NCBI GenBank assembly: GCA_945871805.1
Contig: CAMBXE010000018.1
Coordinates: 1-33,588, forward strand
DNA length: 33,588 nucleotides
Origin: Rhizobium sp. Q54
Lineage (GTDB): Bacteria; Pseudomonadota; Alphaproteobacteria; Rickettsiales; UBA1997
Direction: 5' to 3'
Shown here: positions 8,353-18,689 of the stretch, piece after piece
How the letters are laid out: each line of letters starts with the position of its first letter
Numbering within the stretch: the stretch's first letter is position 1
Program-made: the position numbers and the translations under genes
Notes under the pieces: model-generated
What the model was told of the DNA's origin: nothing
Databases searched by the model: none
The model's input: the letters and a program-made list of their open reading frames with translations, nothing else

Positions 8353-8495
8353 TTCCTTTTTTTCAGCTCTTCCATCAGCTTCTTTCTAAGTTCGATGGTG
8401 TGAGTTTCGATTTTATCGAGAAGGTCAAGTATGTTCTGAGCTTCTACCGAAATTTGGTCGAGTTCTTTTTCTTTGAGGATTGATTGAGTTTTCAT
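8349..8495 (-). CDS. Small coiled-coil protein, 48 residues, unknown
   Basis: A short reverse-strand frame from ATG at 8495 to TAA at 8349-8351, overlapping the tail of the MrpC-like gene by 4 bases. The product is highly charged and helix-forming (MKTQSILKEKELDQISVEAQ..., ...ETHTIELRKKLMEELKKRN), with leucine/isoleucine spacing compatible with one coiled coil. It fills most of the space between the MrpC-like and mrpE genes that otherwise has no explanation. No clear Shine-Dalgarno is seen upstream, but most genes here lack one. I do not recognise a family. Its composition looks like a protein rather than random frame, but the short length keeps confidence moderate. Confidence 0.45.
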   Translation of the reverse strand: MKTQSILKEKELDQISVEAQNILDLLDKIETHTIELRKKLMEELKKRN

Positions 8496-8534
8496 TAAAA
8501 AATTTATTTAAGTTAGAAAACGCAACATCCGGCA

Positions 8535-11061
<2,527 letters not shown>

Positions 11062-11076
11062 GTCTTCCAATATCAA

Positions 11077-11100
11077 TCCCGCCCAGTTGAGTATGCGGGA
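11077..11100. terminator. Possible weak terminator hairpin between ligA and yaaA
   Basis: TCCCGC at 11077-11082 pairs with GCGGGA at 11095-11100 around a 12-base loop, in the 42-base gap between two convergent genes. There is no clear T-run on either side, so it may only be a weak stop for both strands. Confidence 0.3.
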
Positions 11101-11103
11101 AGG

Positions 11104-11847
11104 TTACCTTACAAATATAAAATTCATTTCATCTGACATCTCTTTCGCAAATCGGTAGTTTTCGCTTTGGAAATTTTTTAAATCTTTCGGGTCCGTGATT
11201 TTATTTTTTACGATGAAGTTAGTCATTAGTCCGCGCGCTTTTTTGGCGTGAATTCCGATGATTTTGTAAGTGCCGTTTTTATTTTCTTTGAAGGCAATGT
11301 TGATGATTTTGGCGGAGATTTTTTTTGGGTTTACGGCCGAAAAATATTCTTCTGAGGCTAAGTTGATGATGTGTTTGGCGCCTTCAGAGTCTAGCTGTTG
11401 AGAGATTTTGTCGCTCCAGAATTTGTAAAGATCTAATTTTGTGCCCATTTCTAAACGGTAGGGTTGAATCAAATCTAGCGGACGCAGAATTCCGTAAAAT
11501 CCGGAGAGAATTCGTAAAGATTTCTGCGCGAAATCGAAATCTGCGGCGCTGAATTTTTCTGCTTCGATTGGTTTGTAGACATCGCCATCAAAAGCTAGAA
11601 TGGCTTGCTTGGAATTTTCAAATTCTAACCCCTTGGTGAATTTGTCGGAGAAATTTTGAAACCTTTGGTGATTCAACTCAGCAAGATTTTTGCTGATTCC
11701 CATCAATTTTTCTAAATCTGGAACGGAGAATTTTTTAAGTTTGGCAGCGAGGATTTTTGTTTCTGCGGCGAAGTGAGGAAGGGTGAAACCTGCGTGGTGA
11801 GAAGATTCGTAATTCAGAGATTTAGCCGGCGAGAGTAGCGTAAGCAT
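11104..11847 (-). CDS. yaaA: YaaA-family peroxide-stress protein
   Basis: A 247-residue member of the YaaA/UPF0246 family. The conserved opening MLTLLSPAKSLNYE is present, as are the later blocks AILAFDGDVYK, LRILSGFYGILRPLD, YRLEMGTKL and AKKARGLMTNFIV. In E. coli YaaA limits free iron and oxidative damage under hydrogen peroxide and has a DNA-binding fold; whether it does so here is inference. Length equals the family norm (about 250). Its start overlaps the stop of the upstream amino-acid permease by one base (TAATG), so both are made from one transcript; this pairing does not itself explain a shared function. Confidence 0.93.
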   Translation of the reverse strand: MLTLLSPAKSLNYESSHHAGFTLPHFAAETKILAAKLKKFSVPDLEKLMGISKNLAELNHQRFQNFSDKFTKGLEFENSKQAILAFDGDVYKPIEAEKFSAADFDFAQKSLRILSGFYGILRPLDLIQPYRLEMGTKLDLYKFWSDKISQQLDSEGAKHIINLASEEYFSAVNPKKISAKIINIAFKENKNGTYKIIGIHAKKARGLMTNFIVKNKITDPKDLKNFQSENYRFAKEMSDEMNFIFVR

Positions 11848-13388
11848 TAAGAGGCGCTCTCGGCGGAAACTCTTTTTAAATTTTCTTCAATTTCTTTTTT
11901 ACTTACTTTTTGCTCAACAAAAATTCTGCAAGCGACGTAAGAAATGGCGATGACAAGAACGTTGTCGATCGGAAAAGAAACCATTTTGTTGTGGTGCAAA
12001 TATTTTACAAAAAGCACGGCTAGCAAATATCCAATTACGAAGAAATTAGATTTGAGTGCGACGAATAAATTCACCGATTTATTTTCGACGAACAAATTGT
12101 AACCGACGATTAAAGTCGCGGTTAGAGCGGTTAGGTAAACTAAATTGTTAATGCCCGACCAGTAGATCAGCAAGCTGCAGCAAGCGAATCCGGTATAACC
12201 AACTAACTTGTAAGTGGCGACTTTGAAAGGACGGTCAAGATCGGGAAGCTCTTGGCGTAAAACGATCAAAGCAACGGGGCCAGCCAAGTAAGAAAAGACT
12301 ACAACTGAAGACAAGAAATCTACTAGCTGCGACCAAGTTGGAAATGGCAGGAGGAAGCAGGCGCCAACTACGGCATTAAGCCACAGGCAGTAAGTAGGAG
12401 AAGAGAATTTATTTAGTCTGTTCAGAAAACTTTGGGAGAAAAAATCTTTCGACAATCCGAGTAAAATTCTTGAAGTAGCGGCGGTGTAAACATTCGCGGT
12501 GCCAAGTGGGGCAAGCACTGCATCGATAAAAAGCACGTTAACTAAGATGTGAATTCCAAACAAAGTGGCGATTCCAAGCAGTGGTGCGGCAGAGCCGAGA
12601 GCTAATTGTTTCTCGCCCAAGCAGGTGATGTAAATTACTGAAAGTGAGGCGTATAAAATAAATCCGATCACGATTGGAGCGAATAGTGAGTAGGGCAGGG
12701 CTTTTTTCGGATTTTCGGCGCTGTTCGCTAGAATTAAACCATTTTGAAAACCGGTGAAAGCGAAAGCCAGTCCACTTCCGGTGATTGCAAGAAGAACAGA
12801 TTCAAAAGAAAATTCGTGATGCAGATTGGCAAAATTAACATTTTCCCAGCTGCCAAACATGATGATTAATGTCCAGGCAACGGCGATTGGAACTAAGATT
12901 TTCCAGACGCTGATGGCTGAATTAACGCGGGCGACGTTTTTGAGGAGGAAGCAGTTGAACCAAGTTAGGAGGATAATCAAGCCTAGAGAAACTAGCAGTC
13001 CAAATTTACTCAAGGTGGTTCCAGCATCGCTTTGCACCACCAAATCTTCAAACCAGAAACTTAAATATTGCATTGCCGATTGCACCTCGAGCGGCAAGTA
13101 AACTACGTAAGTTAGCCATCCCAAAGTTACGAAAACGAATGAAATAGTTCGATTGTGAGTGATGCCGATGAAGCGCGAAAGTCCGCCAACAACTGGCGCA
13201 ATGGTTGTAACTTCAGCAAAAGCGAGGCCGATGATTAGAGTTAAAATTGCAACGATTAACCAAGAAAGAAGGACACCAACGCCGGCAGTTTGAAAGCCGT
13301 AGTAAGGAGAAAATAACCATCCGCAGCCGATCATTCCGCCGGTAGACATCAGCATTAATTGCAGGGTGCTCAGTTTGTTATTTTTCAT
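11847..13388 (-). CDS. APC-family amino-acid permease
   Basis: A 513-residue inner-membrane transporter with about 12-13 helices. The first helix carries the unwound glycine motif of the APC superfamily, STGGMIGCGWLFSP (near residues 15-28), followed by a second-helix FAEVTTIAPVVGG pattern and, later, FAFTGFQNGLILANSAENP, which is typical of the amino acid/polyamine branch. The C-terminal 35 residues are charged and probably cytoplasmic. The substrate cannot be read from the sequence; amino acid uptake is the likely role. It is transcribed from the 13389-13676 gap and overlaps yaaA by one base. Confidence 0.88.
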   Translation of the reverse strand: MKNNKLSTLQLMLMSTGGMIGCGWLFSPYYGFQTAGVGVLLSWLIVAILTLIIGLAFAEVTTIAPVVGGLSRFIGITHNRTISFVFVTLGWLTYVVYLPLEVQSAMQYLSFWFEDLVVQSDAGTTLSKFGLLVSLGLIILLTWFNCFLLKNVARVNSAISVWKILVPIAVAWTLIIMFGSWENVNFANLHHEFSFESVLLAITGSGLAFAFTGFQNGLILANSAENPKKALPYSLFAPIVIGFILYASLSVIYITCLGEKQLALGSAAPLLGIATLFGIHILVNVLFIDAVLAPLGTANVYTAATSRILLGLSKDFFSQSFLNRLNKFSSPTYCLWLNAVVGACFLLPFPTWSQLVDFLSSVVVFSYLAGPVALIVLRQELPDLDRPFKVATYKLVGYTGFACCSLLIYWSGINNLVYLTALTATLIVGYNLFVENKSVNLFVALKSNFFVIGYLLAVLFVKYLHHNKMVSFPIDNVLVIAISYVACRIFVEQKVSKKEIEENLKRVSAESAS

Positions 13389-13527
13389 GCGCGTAAATTT
13401 TTACGAAGTTGGGATGAGCGGAATCTTTTGAAGAATTTTCGAAGTGCAAATTTTTTCTCGAGAGTTGGCGAAAGAGTATCGAATCAAGATTTTATCCGCC
13501 GGTTAACCAAGAATAAAATGGCGCAGG

Positions 13528-13586
13528 TCTTTTTTGGTTTCGACTTCGCTCAACCGTCTTTTTTTGGTTTCGACTTCGCTCAACCG
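13528..13586. repeat. Tandem pair of ~30-base direct repeats
   Basis: The 21-base core starting GGTTTCGACTTCGCTCAACC occurs at 13536-13556 and again at 13566-13586, each preceded by a run of six or seven T. The core has short inverted ends (GGTT...AACC). Similar 'ggtttcgacttcgctcaacc' sequences occur as dispersed intergenic repeats in various bacteria; here two copies sit side by side just downstream of the fabI terminator. Confidence 0.85.
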
Positions 13587-13612
13587 GTGAAAAGATTAAA
13601 ATTAGAGACAAG

Positions 13613-13653
13613 AAAAAAGGGGGATGGATTTGAATCCGTCCCCCCTTTTTTTT
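13613..13653 (-). terminator. Rho-independent terminator of fabI (possibly bidirectional)
   Basis: A run of A at 13613-13618, then GGGGGATGGA pairing with TCCGTCCCCC (one G-U pair) around a short loop, then eight T at 13646-13653. On the minus strand it lies 24 bases after the fabI stop and ends in TTTTTT, a textbook intrinsic terminator; the plus-strand T-run means it could also stop opposite transcripts. Confidence 0.9.
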
Positions 13654-13676
13654 ATTTCGATCAAAAATTTATTCAA

Positions 13677-14495
13677 TTACTCGCCGTCTCTGATGATTGA
13701 AAGATCTGGAGCATCTGGAGCTTTCATGCCAACAACGTGGTAGCCAGCATCAACGTGAAGATTTTCGCCAGTCACGCCAGCGCCAAGTTCAGAAAGTAGG
13801 AACACGGCAGCGCCGCCGATGTCTTCTAGGGTGACGTTGCGACGAAGTGGTGCGTTGTATTCGTTCCATTTGAAGATCAGGCGGAAGTCGCCGATACCGC
13901 TAGCAGCAAGAGTTTTAACTGGGCCAGCAGAAATTGAATTGATGCGGATATTGTCTTTGCCCATGTCCATTGAGAGATACCGAACTGAGGCTTCTAGAGC
14001 AGCTTTGGCGACACCCATTACGTTGTAGTGCGGCATTACTTTTTCAGAGCCGTAGTAGCTCAAAGTAACGATACTACCACCGCCGGCTTTTTTCATTAAG
14101 GGCTCAGCTTCTTTCGCAACTGCAACTAAAGAGAAGGCAGAGATGTTCATCGTGTTGGTGAAATTAGCTGCACTGGTGTCTAAATATTTTCCGCGTAGTT
14201 CTTCTTTGTCGGAGTAGGCGATGGCGTGAACCAAGAAATCTAACTTGCCCCATCTTTTTTCGATTTCTTCGAAAACTTTTTTAACCGAAGCGGGATCGTT
14301 AACGTCGCAAGGAAGAACGATGTCAGAACCGACTGAGGCAGCGAGAGGTTCAACGCGTTTTTGCAAAGCTTCACCTTGATAAGTGAAAGCAAGTTCAGCG
14401 CCAAATTTTTTGCACTGTTCGGTGATGCCCCAAGCGATTGAGCGATTATTAGCAACGCCCATGATTAGGCCTTTTTTTCCTGCGAGGATTGTCAT
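13677..14495 (-). CDS. fabI: Enoyl-[acyl-carrier-protein] reductase (NADH)
   Basis: A 272-residue short-chain dehydrogenase that carries out the last reduction in each round of fatty-acid synthesis. Features: the glycine-rich start GLIMGVANNRSIAWGI, LDFLVHAIAYSD, the catalytic region LSYYGSEKVMPHYNVMGVAK with Y147/Y148, Y157 and K164 (corresponding to Y146, Y156 and K163 of E. coli FabI), and the substrate-loop segment SAGPVKTLAASGIGDF. Length fits. It is transcribed alone, between a promoter-like sequence at 14541-14569 and a strong terminator at 13613-13653. FabI is the target of triclosan-type inhibitors. Confidence 0.97.
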   Translation of the reverse strand: MTILAGKKGLIMGVANNRSIAWGITEQCKKFGAELAFTYQGEALQKRVEPLAASVGSDIVLPCDVNDPASVKKVFEEIEKRWGKLDFLVHAIAYSDKEELRGKYLDTSAANFTNTMNISAFSLVAVAKEAEPLMKKAGGGSIVTLSYYGSEKVMPHYNVMGVAKAALEASVRYLSMDMGKDNIRINSISAGPVKTLAASGIGDFRLIFKWNEYNAPLRRNVTLEDIGGAAVFLLSELGAGVTGENLHVDAGYHVVGMKAPDAPDLSIIRDGE

Positions 14496-14540
14496 TTTTT
14501 AAAAATTTAATTTGGAAATTTAATTTAGAAGATTTGGTAA

Positions 14541-14569
14541 GTTTTAAAAATTGCTCTCTCTCTAATCAA
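14541..14569 (-). promoter_or_regulatory. Putative sigma70-type promoter of fabI
   Basis: On the minus strand TTGATT (14569-14564) is followed by a 17-base spacer and TAAAAC (14546-14541), 46 bases before the fabI ATG. The -35 matches 5 of 6 and the -10 4 of 6 consensus bases. The region is very AT-rich, so chance matches are possible. Confidence 0.4.
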
Positions 14570-14579
14570 TACCGAATTT

Positions 14580-15447
14580 CTAAGAAATTCGGATGCTCCA
14601 GTTTTTACTGAGATAACTCTCAACTGATTGACGATCTTTTTCCGATAAAGCGCGGTTAAACATGATTATTTCGGCAATGTCTCCTTTGTAGTAATGAATA
14701 GTGGGGCCGTTAGCTATTCTTGGTCCGTCATATGATATTAATGCGGCAGTTTGGGTTGGTTCACTTTTTTCTGGAGTAACGCCTCCATTATTCCAATATT
14801 TTTTACCACCACTTGTGCTGAACCAAAAACTATGTATCGTCGGAGTCTTAGTGAAGCCCATTGGTGGAGAATAGTTTAACGCATTATAGAAGTGGTCTTG
14901 AGTTATTGTAGCAAGTGCAGGAATGCGATAGCCAAGATAAAGAGCTGTATTAACCCCCCGTCGAGTTCGTTCCACCAATAAAAAAGCCATAAACATCTGC
15001 CGCAACATTCTCTTTTTTTTCAACGACAAAAATTGTGTAATTCGAATTTATTAAAGAGGCGCCATCAAAATTTAAATAGTCAGTGGACCCATCGAATCTT
15101 AAAACCGGCAAGTTGTTAATCCCTTTTTCAACGTAAGTTGGTCTGAGCGACGAGGCTCCAGTTTGCGTGGCATTATTTTTTTTAGTCTCTTGAGGATTAA
15201 TGTCATTCCAGCTACTAATCGTTGCAGCATCTACGGCTTCGGCGCTGCTAAAGCTAGCTTCCGAAGTTGGCTCTAACCAAAGAATTAAACCTTTGAGTGA
15301 ATTAACACGTGAACTTTGAGTAAGCATTCTCGCTGCTGAAAGTCGAGCATCTTGCAAGAGATCAATACCCTGACCAACCGCCGCAATGAGCACGCCAATG
15401 ATTAAAATAACGATTGAAAGTTCGATGAGAGAGAAGGCTCGTTTCAT
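14580..15447 (-). pseudogene. Prepilin-like protein with LamG-type lectin domain, frameshifted
   Basis: The frame starting at 15447 begins [19 protein letters not shown], a type IV prepilin/pseudopilin N-terminus (cleavage before Phe, Glu at mature position 5, Ala instead of Gly at -1). It then runs through a jellyroll start (SLKGLILWLEP, WNDINPQETKKNNATQ, LPVLRFDGSTDYLNF) and stops after IGGTNSTGG near 14950. The domain continues in another frame from VNTALYLGYR to IAEIIMFNRAL and SVESYLSKNWSI, ending at 14580. The switch falls at a run of six G (plus-strand C at 14954-14959): one G fewer would restore a single 288-residue protein. It may be a sequencing error, a true pseudogene or a phase-variable gene. 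It starts inside the leuD stop (ATGA overlap). It is a paralogue of the gene at the window start. Confidence 0.8.
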
Positions 15448-16049
15448 GAGTGAATCCAGGGAGTGAGTTGCTTGCTGTTATTTTCGAAGTCTGAAATTTT
15501 TGAAGATTTTTGAAGTGTTAAGCCGATGTCGTCAAGTCCTTCGATCAAACAATGTTTACGAAATTGATCAACTTCGAAGCGATAAATTTTATTACCGGCG
15601 CGCACTTCTTGCTTAGGCAAATCGATGTTGATGCTATTGTCTTTTGACTTTGCAAATTCGAGTAGTTCTTCGACCTGTTCATGCGGAAGAACGATCGGCA
15701 AAATAGAATTTTTGAAGCAATTATTGTAAAAAATATCGGCGAAAGATGGGGCGATTACGGAGTGAATTCCGAAGTCAGCCAATGCCCATGGAGCATGTTC
15801 TCGACTCGATCCACAGCCAAAATTATCGCGAGCGATTAGAATTTGCGCCTTGCTGAATTCTGGTTTGTTCAAAACGAAATCATGAATTTCTTTTTCATTT
15901 AAATCGAAGCGCATTTCGTAAAACAAAGCCTTGCCAAGACCGGTGCGTTCGATGGTTTTGAGGAATTGTTTTGGGATGATCATGTCGGTGTCGATGTTGA
16001 CCAAAGGTAGGGCCGCAGCGACTGAAGTGATGGTTGTGAATTTTTCCAT
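15444..16049 (-). CDS. leuD: 3-isopropylmalate dehydratase small subunit
   Basis: A 201-residue LeuD, the swivelling subunit that with LeuC isomerises isopropylmalate in leucine synthesis. Motifs: [17 protein letters not shown] near the start and [16 protein letters not shown] in the middle, then [18 protein letters not shown] chose the ATG at 16049 ([10 protein letters not shown]), which gives the normal family length. The frame is open to 16136, but that extension encodes WIPAFLGMT, a by-product of the palindromic repeat at 16086-16170, not LeuD sequence. The partner gene leuC is not in the window. Its stop overlaps the start of the pilin-like gene by 4 bases. Confidence 0.94.
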   Translation of the reverse strand: MEKFTTITSVAAALPLVNIDTDMIIPKQFLKTIERTGLGKALFYEMRFDLNEKEIHDFVLNKPEFSKAQILIARDNFGCGSSREHAPWALADFGIHSVIAPSFADIFYNNCFKNSILPIVLPHEQVEELLEFAKSKDNSINIDLPKQEVRAGNKIYRFEVDQFRKHCLIEGLDDIGLTLQKSSKISDFENNSKQLTPWIHS

Positions 16050-16085
16050 TTTTTGAATTTTTTTTGTTACCACTAATAAGTATCT

Positions 16086-16170
16086 CGTCATCCCCAAAAA
16101 GGCGGGGATCCAGAAAAGTTTACGAGCGCTCGGCAAGCTATTCTCGATCCCCGCTTTCGCGAGGATGACG
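16086..16170. repeat. Palindromic repeat, GTCATCCCC...GGGGATCCAG class
   Basis: Inverted arms CGTCATCCCC...GGCGGGGATCCAG (16086-16113) and CGATCCCCGC...GAGGATGACG (to 16170), with a few mismatches, around a central segment. Same class as 25415-25499. It lies between nagZ and leuD and supplies the false N-terminal extension of the leuD frame. Confidence 0.85.
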
Positions 16171-16201
16171 TTGAAAGATCGATGGCAATAATGTGTTAAG
16201 G

Positions 16202-17155
16202 TTAAGTCAAAAATCTATTCCAAAATTTTTCGTTCAAGTTGGGTAAAACCGAATTAATTTCCTCCATCTCCTCCATCTTGCCATTGCAGTGTAAAACGAG
16301 GTCGCAACCAGCGGCAAGAATCGCTTTTGATTTCTCAGTGAAACTTCCTTTGAGAGCTTTCATCGACACATCGTCGCTCATTAAAATATTTTGAAAACCA
16401 ATCTCTTCACGAATCAATTTAATCGCAGTTGGCGAAGTTGTGGCGCAGTTAATTTTGTCGATTGCGCTGTAAAGAATATGCGCAGTCATCGCAAATTTTT
16501 GGTCGCGTAATTTTTGAAAAGTGACAAAATCTGTTGATCTCAATTCTTCGATTGAGGCATTAACTACAGGCAATTCTAAATGTGAATCTGAAGTGCCGCG
16601 GCCGTGGCCTGGGATATGTTTAATTACAGGAAAAACATTTTGGGAAAGCAATCCTTCACAAACTTTTCTGCCTAAATCAGCAACTTGCTCAGCGTTATTT
16701 CCGTAGGCGCGATCACCGATTACTTGGTGAGTTTTTTCGGTTAAAATATCGAGAACAGGAGCGCAATCAACATTAATTCCAACTTCATTTAAATCGCGAC
16801 CGATTTCCTGAAAATTTTTAAATAAAGCCTCGCGCGCCTCTTTGGGATTAGTTGCGTAAAGATCGGCAAAATATTGCCCAGTTGGATATTTTTTCCAATG
16901 AGGCTCTTTCATGCGCGCAACGCGACCACCTTCTTGATCAACCAGAACGAGAATTTCGCCATCCATTATTTCGCGCAGTGAATCAGTTAACTTTTTTAAC
17001 TGAGCTTTGTCTTCAATATTTCGTGCAAAAAGAATGAAACCGAGCGCGCCATTTTTTGTGAAGAAATATTTTTCTTCGTCGGTAAGTGAAGTGCTGGCAA
17101 TACCGTAAATTACAGGTTTGGTGACTTTTTTATTCTGCGAAATTTTTTGAAGCAT
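16202..17155 (-). CDS. nagZ: Beta-N-acetylhexosaminidase (peptidoglycan recycling)
   Basis: A 317-residue glycoside hydrolase family 3 enzyme that removes N-acetylglucosamine from anhydro-muropeptides in the cytoplasm. Visible are [15 protein letters not shown] (about 68-82), the family signature [15 protein letters not shown] (178-192, with the acid/base histidine in the flexible loop) and [11 protein letters not shown] (259-268) with the nucleophilic aspartate at 261. Length is typical for NagZ. No signal peptide, consistent with the cytoplasm. Its partner in recycling, an AmpD-type amidase, is at 30357. The start overlaps the tyrA stop by one base (TAATG), so it is co-expressed with tyrA. 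Confidence 0.94.
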   Translation of the reverse strand: MLQKISQNKKVTKPVIYGIASTSLTDEEKYFFTKNGALGFILFARNIEDKAQLKKLTDSLREIMDGEILVLVDQEGGRVARMKEPHWKKYPTGQYFADLYATNPKEAREALFKNFQEIGRDLNEVGINVDCAPVLDILTEKTHQVIGDRAYGNNAEQVADLGRKVCEGLLSQNVFPVIKHIPGHGRGTSDSHLELPVVNASIEELRSTDFVTFQKLRDQKFAMTAHILYSAIDKINCATTSPTAIKLIREEIGFQNILMSDDVSMKALKGSFTEKSKAILAAGCDLVLHCNGKMEEMEEINSVLPNLNEKFWNRFLT

Positions 17156-18429
17156 TACTGAAGAGAGTTAAAGAATTTTAAGATTTTCTTGTGGTTTTGT
17201 GCGAAGAGATTCTCAAGTTTTTCTACGTCGTAATTCAAAACCGAGACGATTGAGGTAAAATCTCTGAAGCCACTTCCGGCATAGTTTTGGAATTTTTTAA
17301 TTTCAGGAATTTCAAGAAGAGATTTAGCAACTAAAACACGGAAGAAAATTTGGGCAAAATTTTGAGTTAGAAAATCTTGGTCGATGGACCCCGCAACAAG
17401 TGCGGGGTGACAAGTTGAGAGTGCGGAATTGGTTGAGAGTTCAGGATCGGTTAAGAGCGTGAAATTAGTTGAGAGTGCAGGATTGTTTAAGAGCGTGAAA
17501 TTAGTTAAGAGTGTGGGATTAGTTAAGAGTAAGCACCTTAAGTCTTTCACCCAACACTCCCAACTTGTCATCTCGCGCTCCGAACTTGCAACCTCAAGCT
17601 TCGAACTTGTTACCCCGTGCTCCGAACTTGTTACCTCACGCTTCGAACTTGTTACCCCGTGCTCCGAACTTGTCATCTCACGCTTCGAACTTGTCACCCC
17701 GCACTTGTTGCGGGGTCCATTAATATTCCTTTCCAAATTATCAAAAAACTTTTCGTAAAATTTTTCCAAATTTTCTTCATTCATTTCAAAAATATCTGAC
17801 CAAATTTCTGGATCAGAATTATCCAGGCGGAAGGCGGTTTTAAAAAATTCGTTAGTAATTTTTTTAGGAGAAAATTCAGCAGTTAAGAAAGACAAAAATT
17901 GCGGCAAGTGCGAAACTAAAGCGTAAATTTCGTCATGCTTTTTGGCTTCAAGAAACTCAGGAATTGCACCGATTTTTTTTACAACTTCAGCGACACGAGA
18001 ATTTTCTTTGCAGATCACGAATTTTTTACCAGAAAATAAGTCAGCATCAGAATGTTCAAAACCAGCATTTTCAGAGCCGGCGATTGGATGGCAGGGCACG
18101 AAATTTTTTGGTAAATTTTCTACATCCAAATTTTTGATTGATCCTAAATCAATCACCAAAGCATTAACATTTTTAAGCTCAAAAAAAATTTCATCGTAAG
18201 CGGCAAGGGGTGTGGCAACAACAATGAAATCAAAGCTAGAAAGTTCGTCAGAGAGAAAGTCTAAATCGCTAAATCCTTCATCAATCACGCCGGAATTTTT
18301 AGCGTAATCAATTGTCTCTAAATCAGAATCGCAGGCAAAAATCTTTTTACTGAGATCGGTTTGTTTGAGCGCTCTGGCAAAGGATCCGCCAATTAGTCCG
18401 AGTCCGATAATTAAAGTTTTTTGAAACAT
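17155..18429 (-). CDS. tyrA: Prephenate dehydrogenase carrying a large repeat-derived insert
   Basis: A 424-residue enzyme of tyrosine synthesis, oxidising prephenate to 4-hydroxyphenylpyruvate. The N-terminal Rossmann fold has GLGLIGGSFARAL (9-21); VATPLAAYDEI, VPCHPIAGSENAGF (111-124) and LVSHLPQFLSF (171-181) are typical TyrA motifs. Residues about 237-349 are foreign to the family: heptapeptide repeats of the type VTSS(K/E)(R/H)(E/G), a short linker, hexapeptide repeats of the type L(L/S)TN(P/F)(T/A), then CHPALVAGSI, the peptide encoded by a palindromic repeat arm. Family-like sequence resumes at QDFLTQNFAQIFFR and includes AGSGFRDFTSI. Without the insert it would be about 311 residues, the usual size. 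The frame is kept throughout, so the protein may still be made; activity is unknown. nagZ follows with a one-base overlap. Confidence 0.88.
   Translation of the reverse strand: MFQKTLIIGLGLIGGSFARALKQTDLSKKIFACDSDLETIDYAKNSGVIDEGFSDLDFLSDELSSFDFIVVATPLAAYDEIFFELKNVNALVIDLGSIKNLDVENLPKNFVPCHPIAGSENAGFEHSDADLFSGKKFVICKENSRVAEVVKKIGAIPEFLEAKKHDEIYALVSHLPQFLSFLTAEFSPKKITNEFFKTAFRLDNSDPEIWSDIFEMNEENLEKFYEKFFDNLERNINGPRNKCGVTSSKREMTSSEHGVTSSKREVTSSEHGVTSSKLEVASSEREMTSWECWVKDLRCLLLTNPTLLTNFTLLNNPALSTNFTLLTDPELSTNSALSTCHPALVAGSIDQDFLTQNFAQIFFRVLVAKSLLEIPEIKKFQNYAGSGFRDFTSIVSVLNYDVEKLENLFAQNHKKILKFFNSLQ
17385..17719. repeat. Composite palindrome with two internal tandem arrays, inside tyrA
   Basis: Perfect 28-base inverted ends, 17385-17412 and 17692-17719 (TGGACCCCGC... 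/ ...GCGGGGTCCA), enclose two different arrays. 17413-17538 holds about seven 18-base units of the type AGTTGAGAGTGCAGGATT; 17560-17706 holds seven 21-base units of the type CGAACTTGTCATCTCACGCT, the last running into the right arm. Both unit lengths are multiples of three and there is no stop in the tyrA frame. The arms belong to the same class as the intergenic repeat at 6461-6538. Confidence 0.93.
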
Positions 18430-18502
18430 GTTTTTTAGCGTTGATAATTCTTTTGTCGGTTCCTAGGTTCGAGTCACTTTTCCCTTAAAGTTTCCACAAA
18501 CA

Positions 18503-18685
18503 ATGAAAAAAATATTTCTAAGACTTCCCTTTTGGCTCCCTCTCTTGGCGATTCTTTTTTGCGCTGCTTCTTGCAGCAATAAAGTGATCGACATCAAGAG
18601 CCCGTGTGTGTCTGCGGAAGATGGGCCGTGCGGTCCGAAAAAATCGGTCAATGATTGGTGGATCAAAAAATCTCAAAATTCTTAA
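18503..18685 (+). CDS. Small lipoprotein, Rickettsiales type, function unknown
   Basis: A 60-residue protein beginning with a lipoprotein signal: MKKIFLRLP, a hydrophobic core and FCAASC, giving a lipidated cysteine at residue 24. The short mature part contains VIDIKSPCVSAEDGPCGPKK and NDWW. I recall tiny lipoproteins with an 'SPCVS..DGPCGP' core in Rickettsiales, but I cannot confirm a family name. It is first in a four-gene run (4 bases before the next start) leading into ctpA and a SurA-like gene, which suggests an envelope role. Upstream, TTGATA (18441-18446) and TAGGTT (17 bases on) form a weak promoter candidate in the 73 bases shared with divergent tyrA. Confidence 0.75.
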   Translation: MKKIFLRLPFWLPLLAILFCAASCSNKVIDIKSPCVSAEDGPCGPKKSVNDWWIKKSQNS

Positions 18686-18689
18686 ACAA

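Larger units (their letters stand above)
13389..13676. other. Longest gene-free stretch (288 bases): repeats, terminator, upstream region of the permease
   Basis: Between fabI and the permease, both on the minus strand. It contains the fabI terminator (13613-13653), two near-identical 29-30-base direct repeats (13528-13586) and about 140 bases before the permease start that must hold its promoter, though I see no confident -35/-10 pair. The frame open here on the plus strand is not believed to be a gene. Confidence 0.6.

Noticed and set aside
13359-13700. Plus-strand frame of 113 codons with two GFDFAQP-like peptides
   Set aside because: It is made of the direct repeats and the fabI terminator and overlaps both neighbouring genes on the other strand; no protein-like remainder.
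16050-16136. N-terminal extension of leuD
   Set aside because: The extra residues (e.g. WIPAFLGMT) come from the palindromic repeat; the start at 16049 gives the normal LeuD length.
17413-17706. Tandem arrays considered as a CRISPR
   Set aside because: Units are directly adjacent, 18 or 21 bases long, with no spacers and no cas genes; they are minisatellites inside tyrA.
17429-17758. Antisense frame across the tyrA insert
   Set aside because: It consists almost wholly of repeat units and has no independent protein-like sequence; kept only as a curiosity among the findings.
18466-18475. GGTTCGAGTC, resembling a tRNA T-loop
   Set aside because: The flanking bases do not form a five-pair T-stem, and no anticodon or acceptor stem is found around it.
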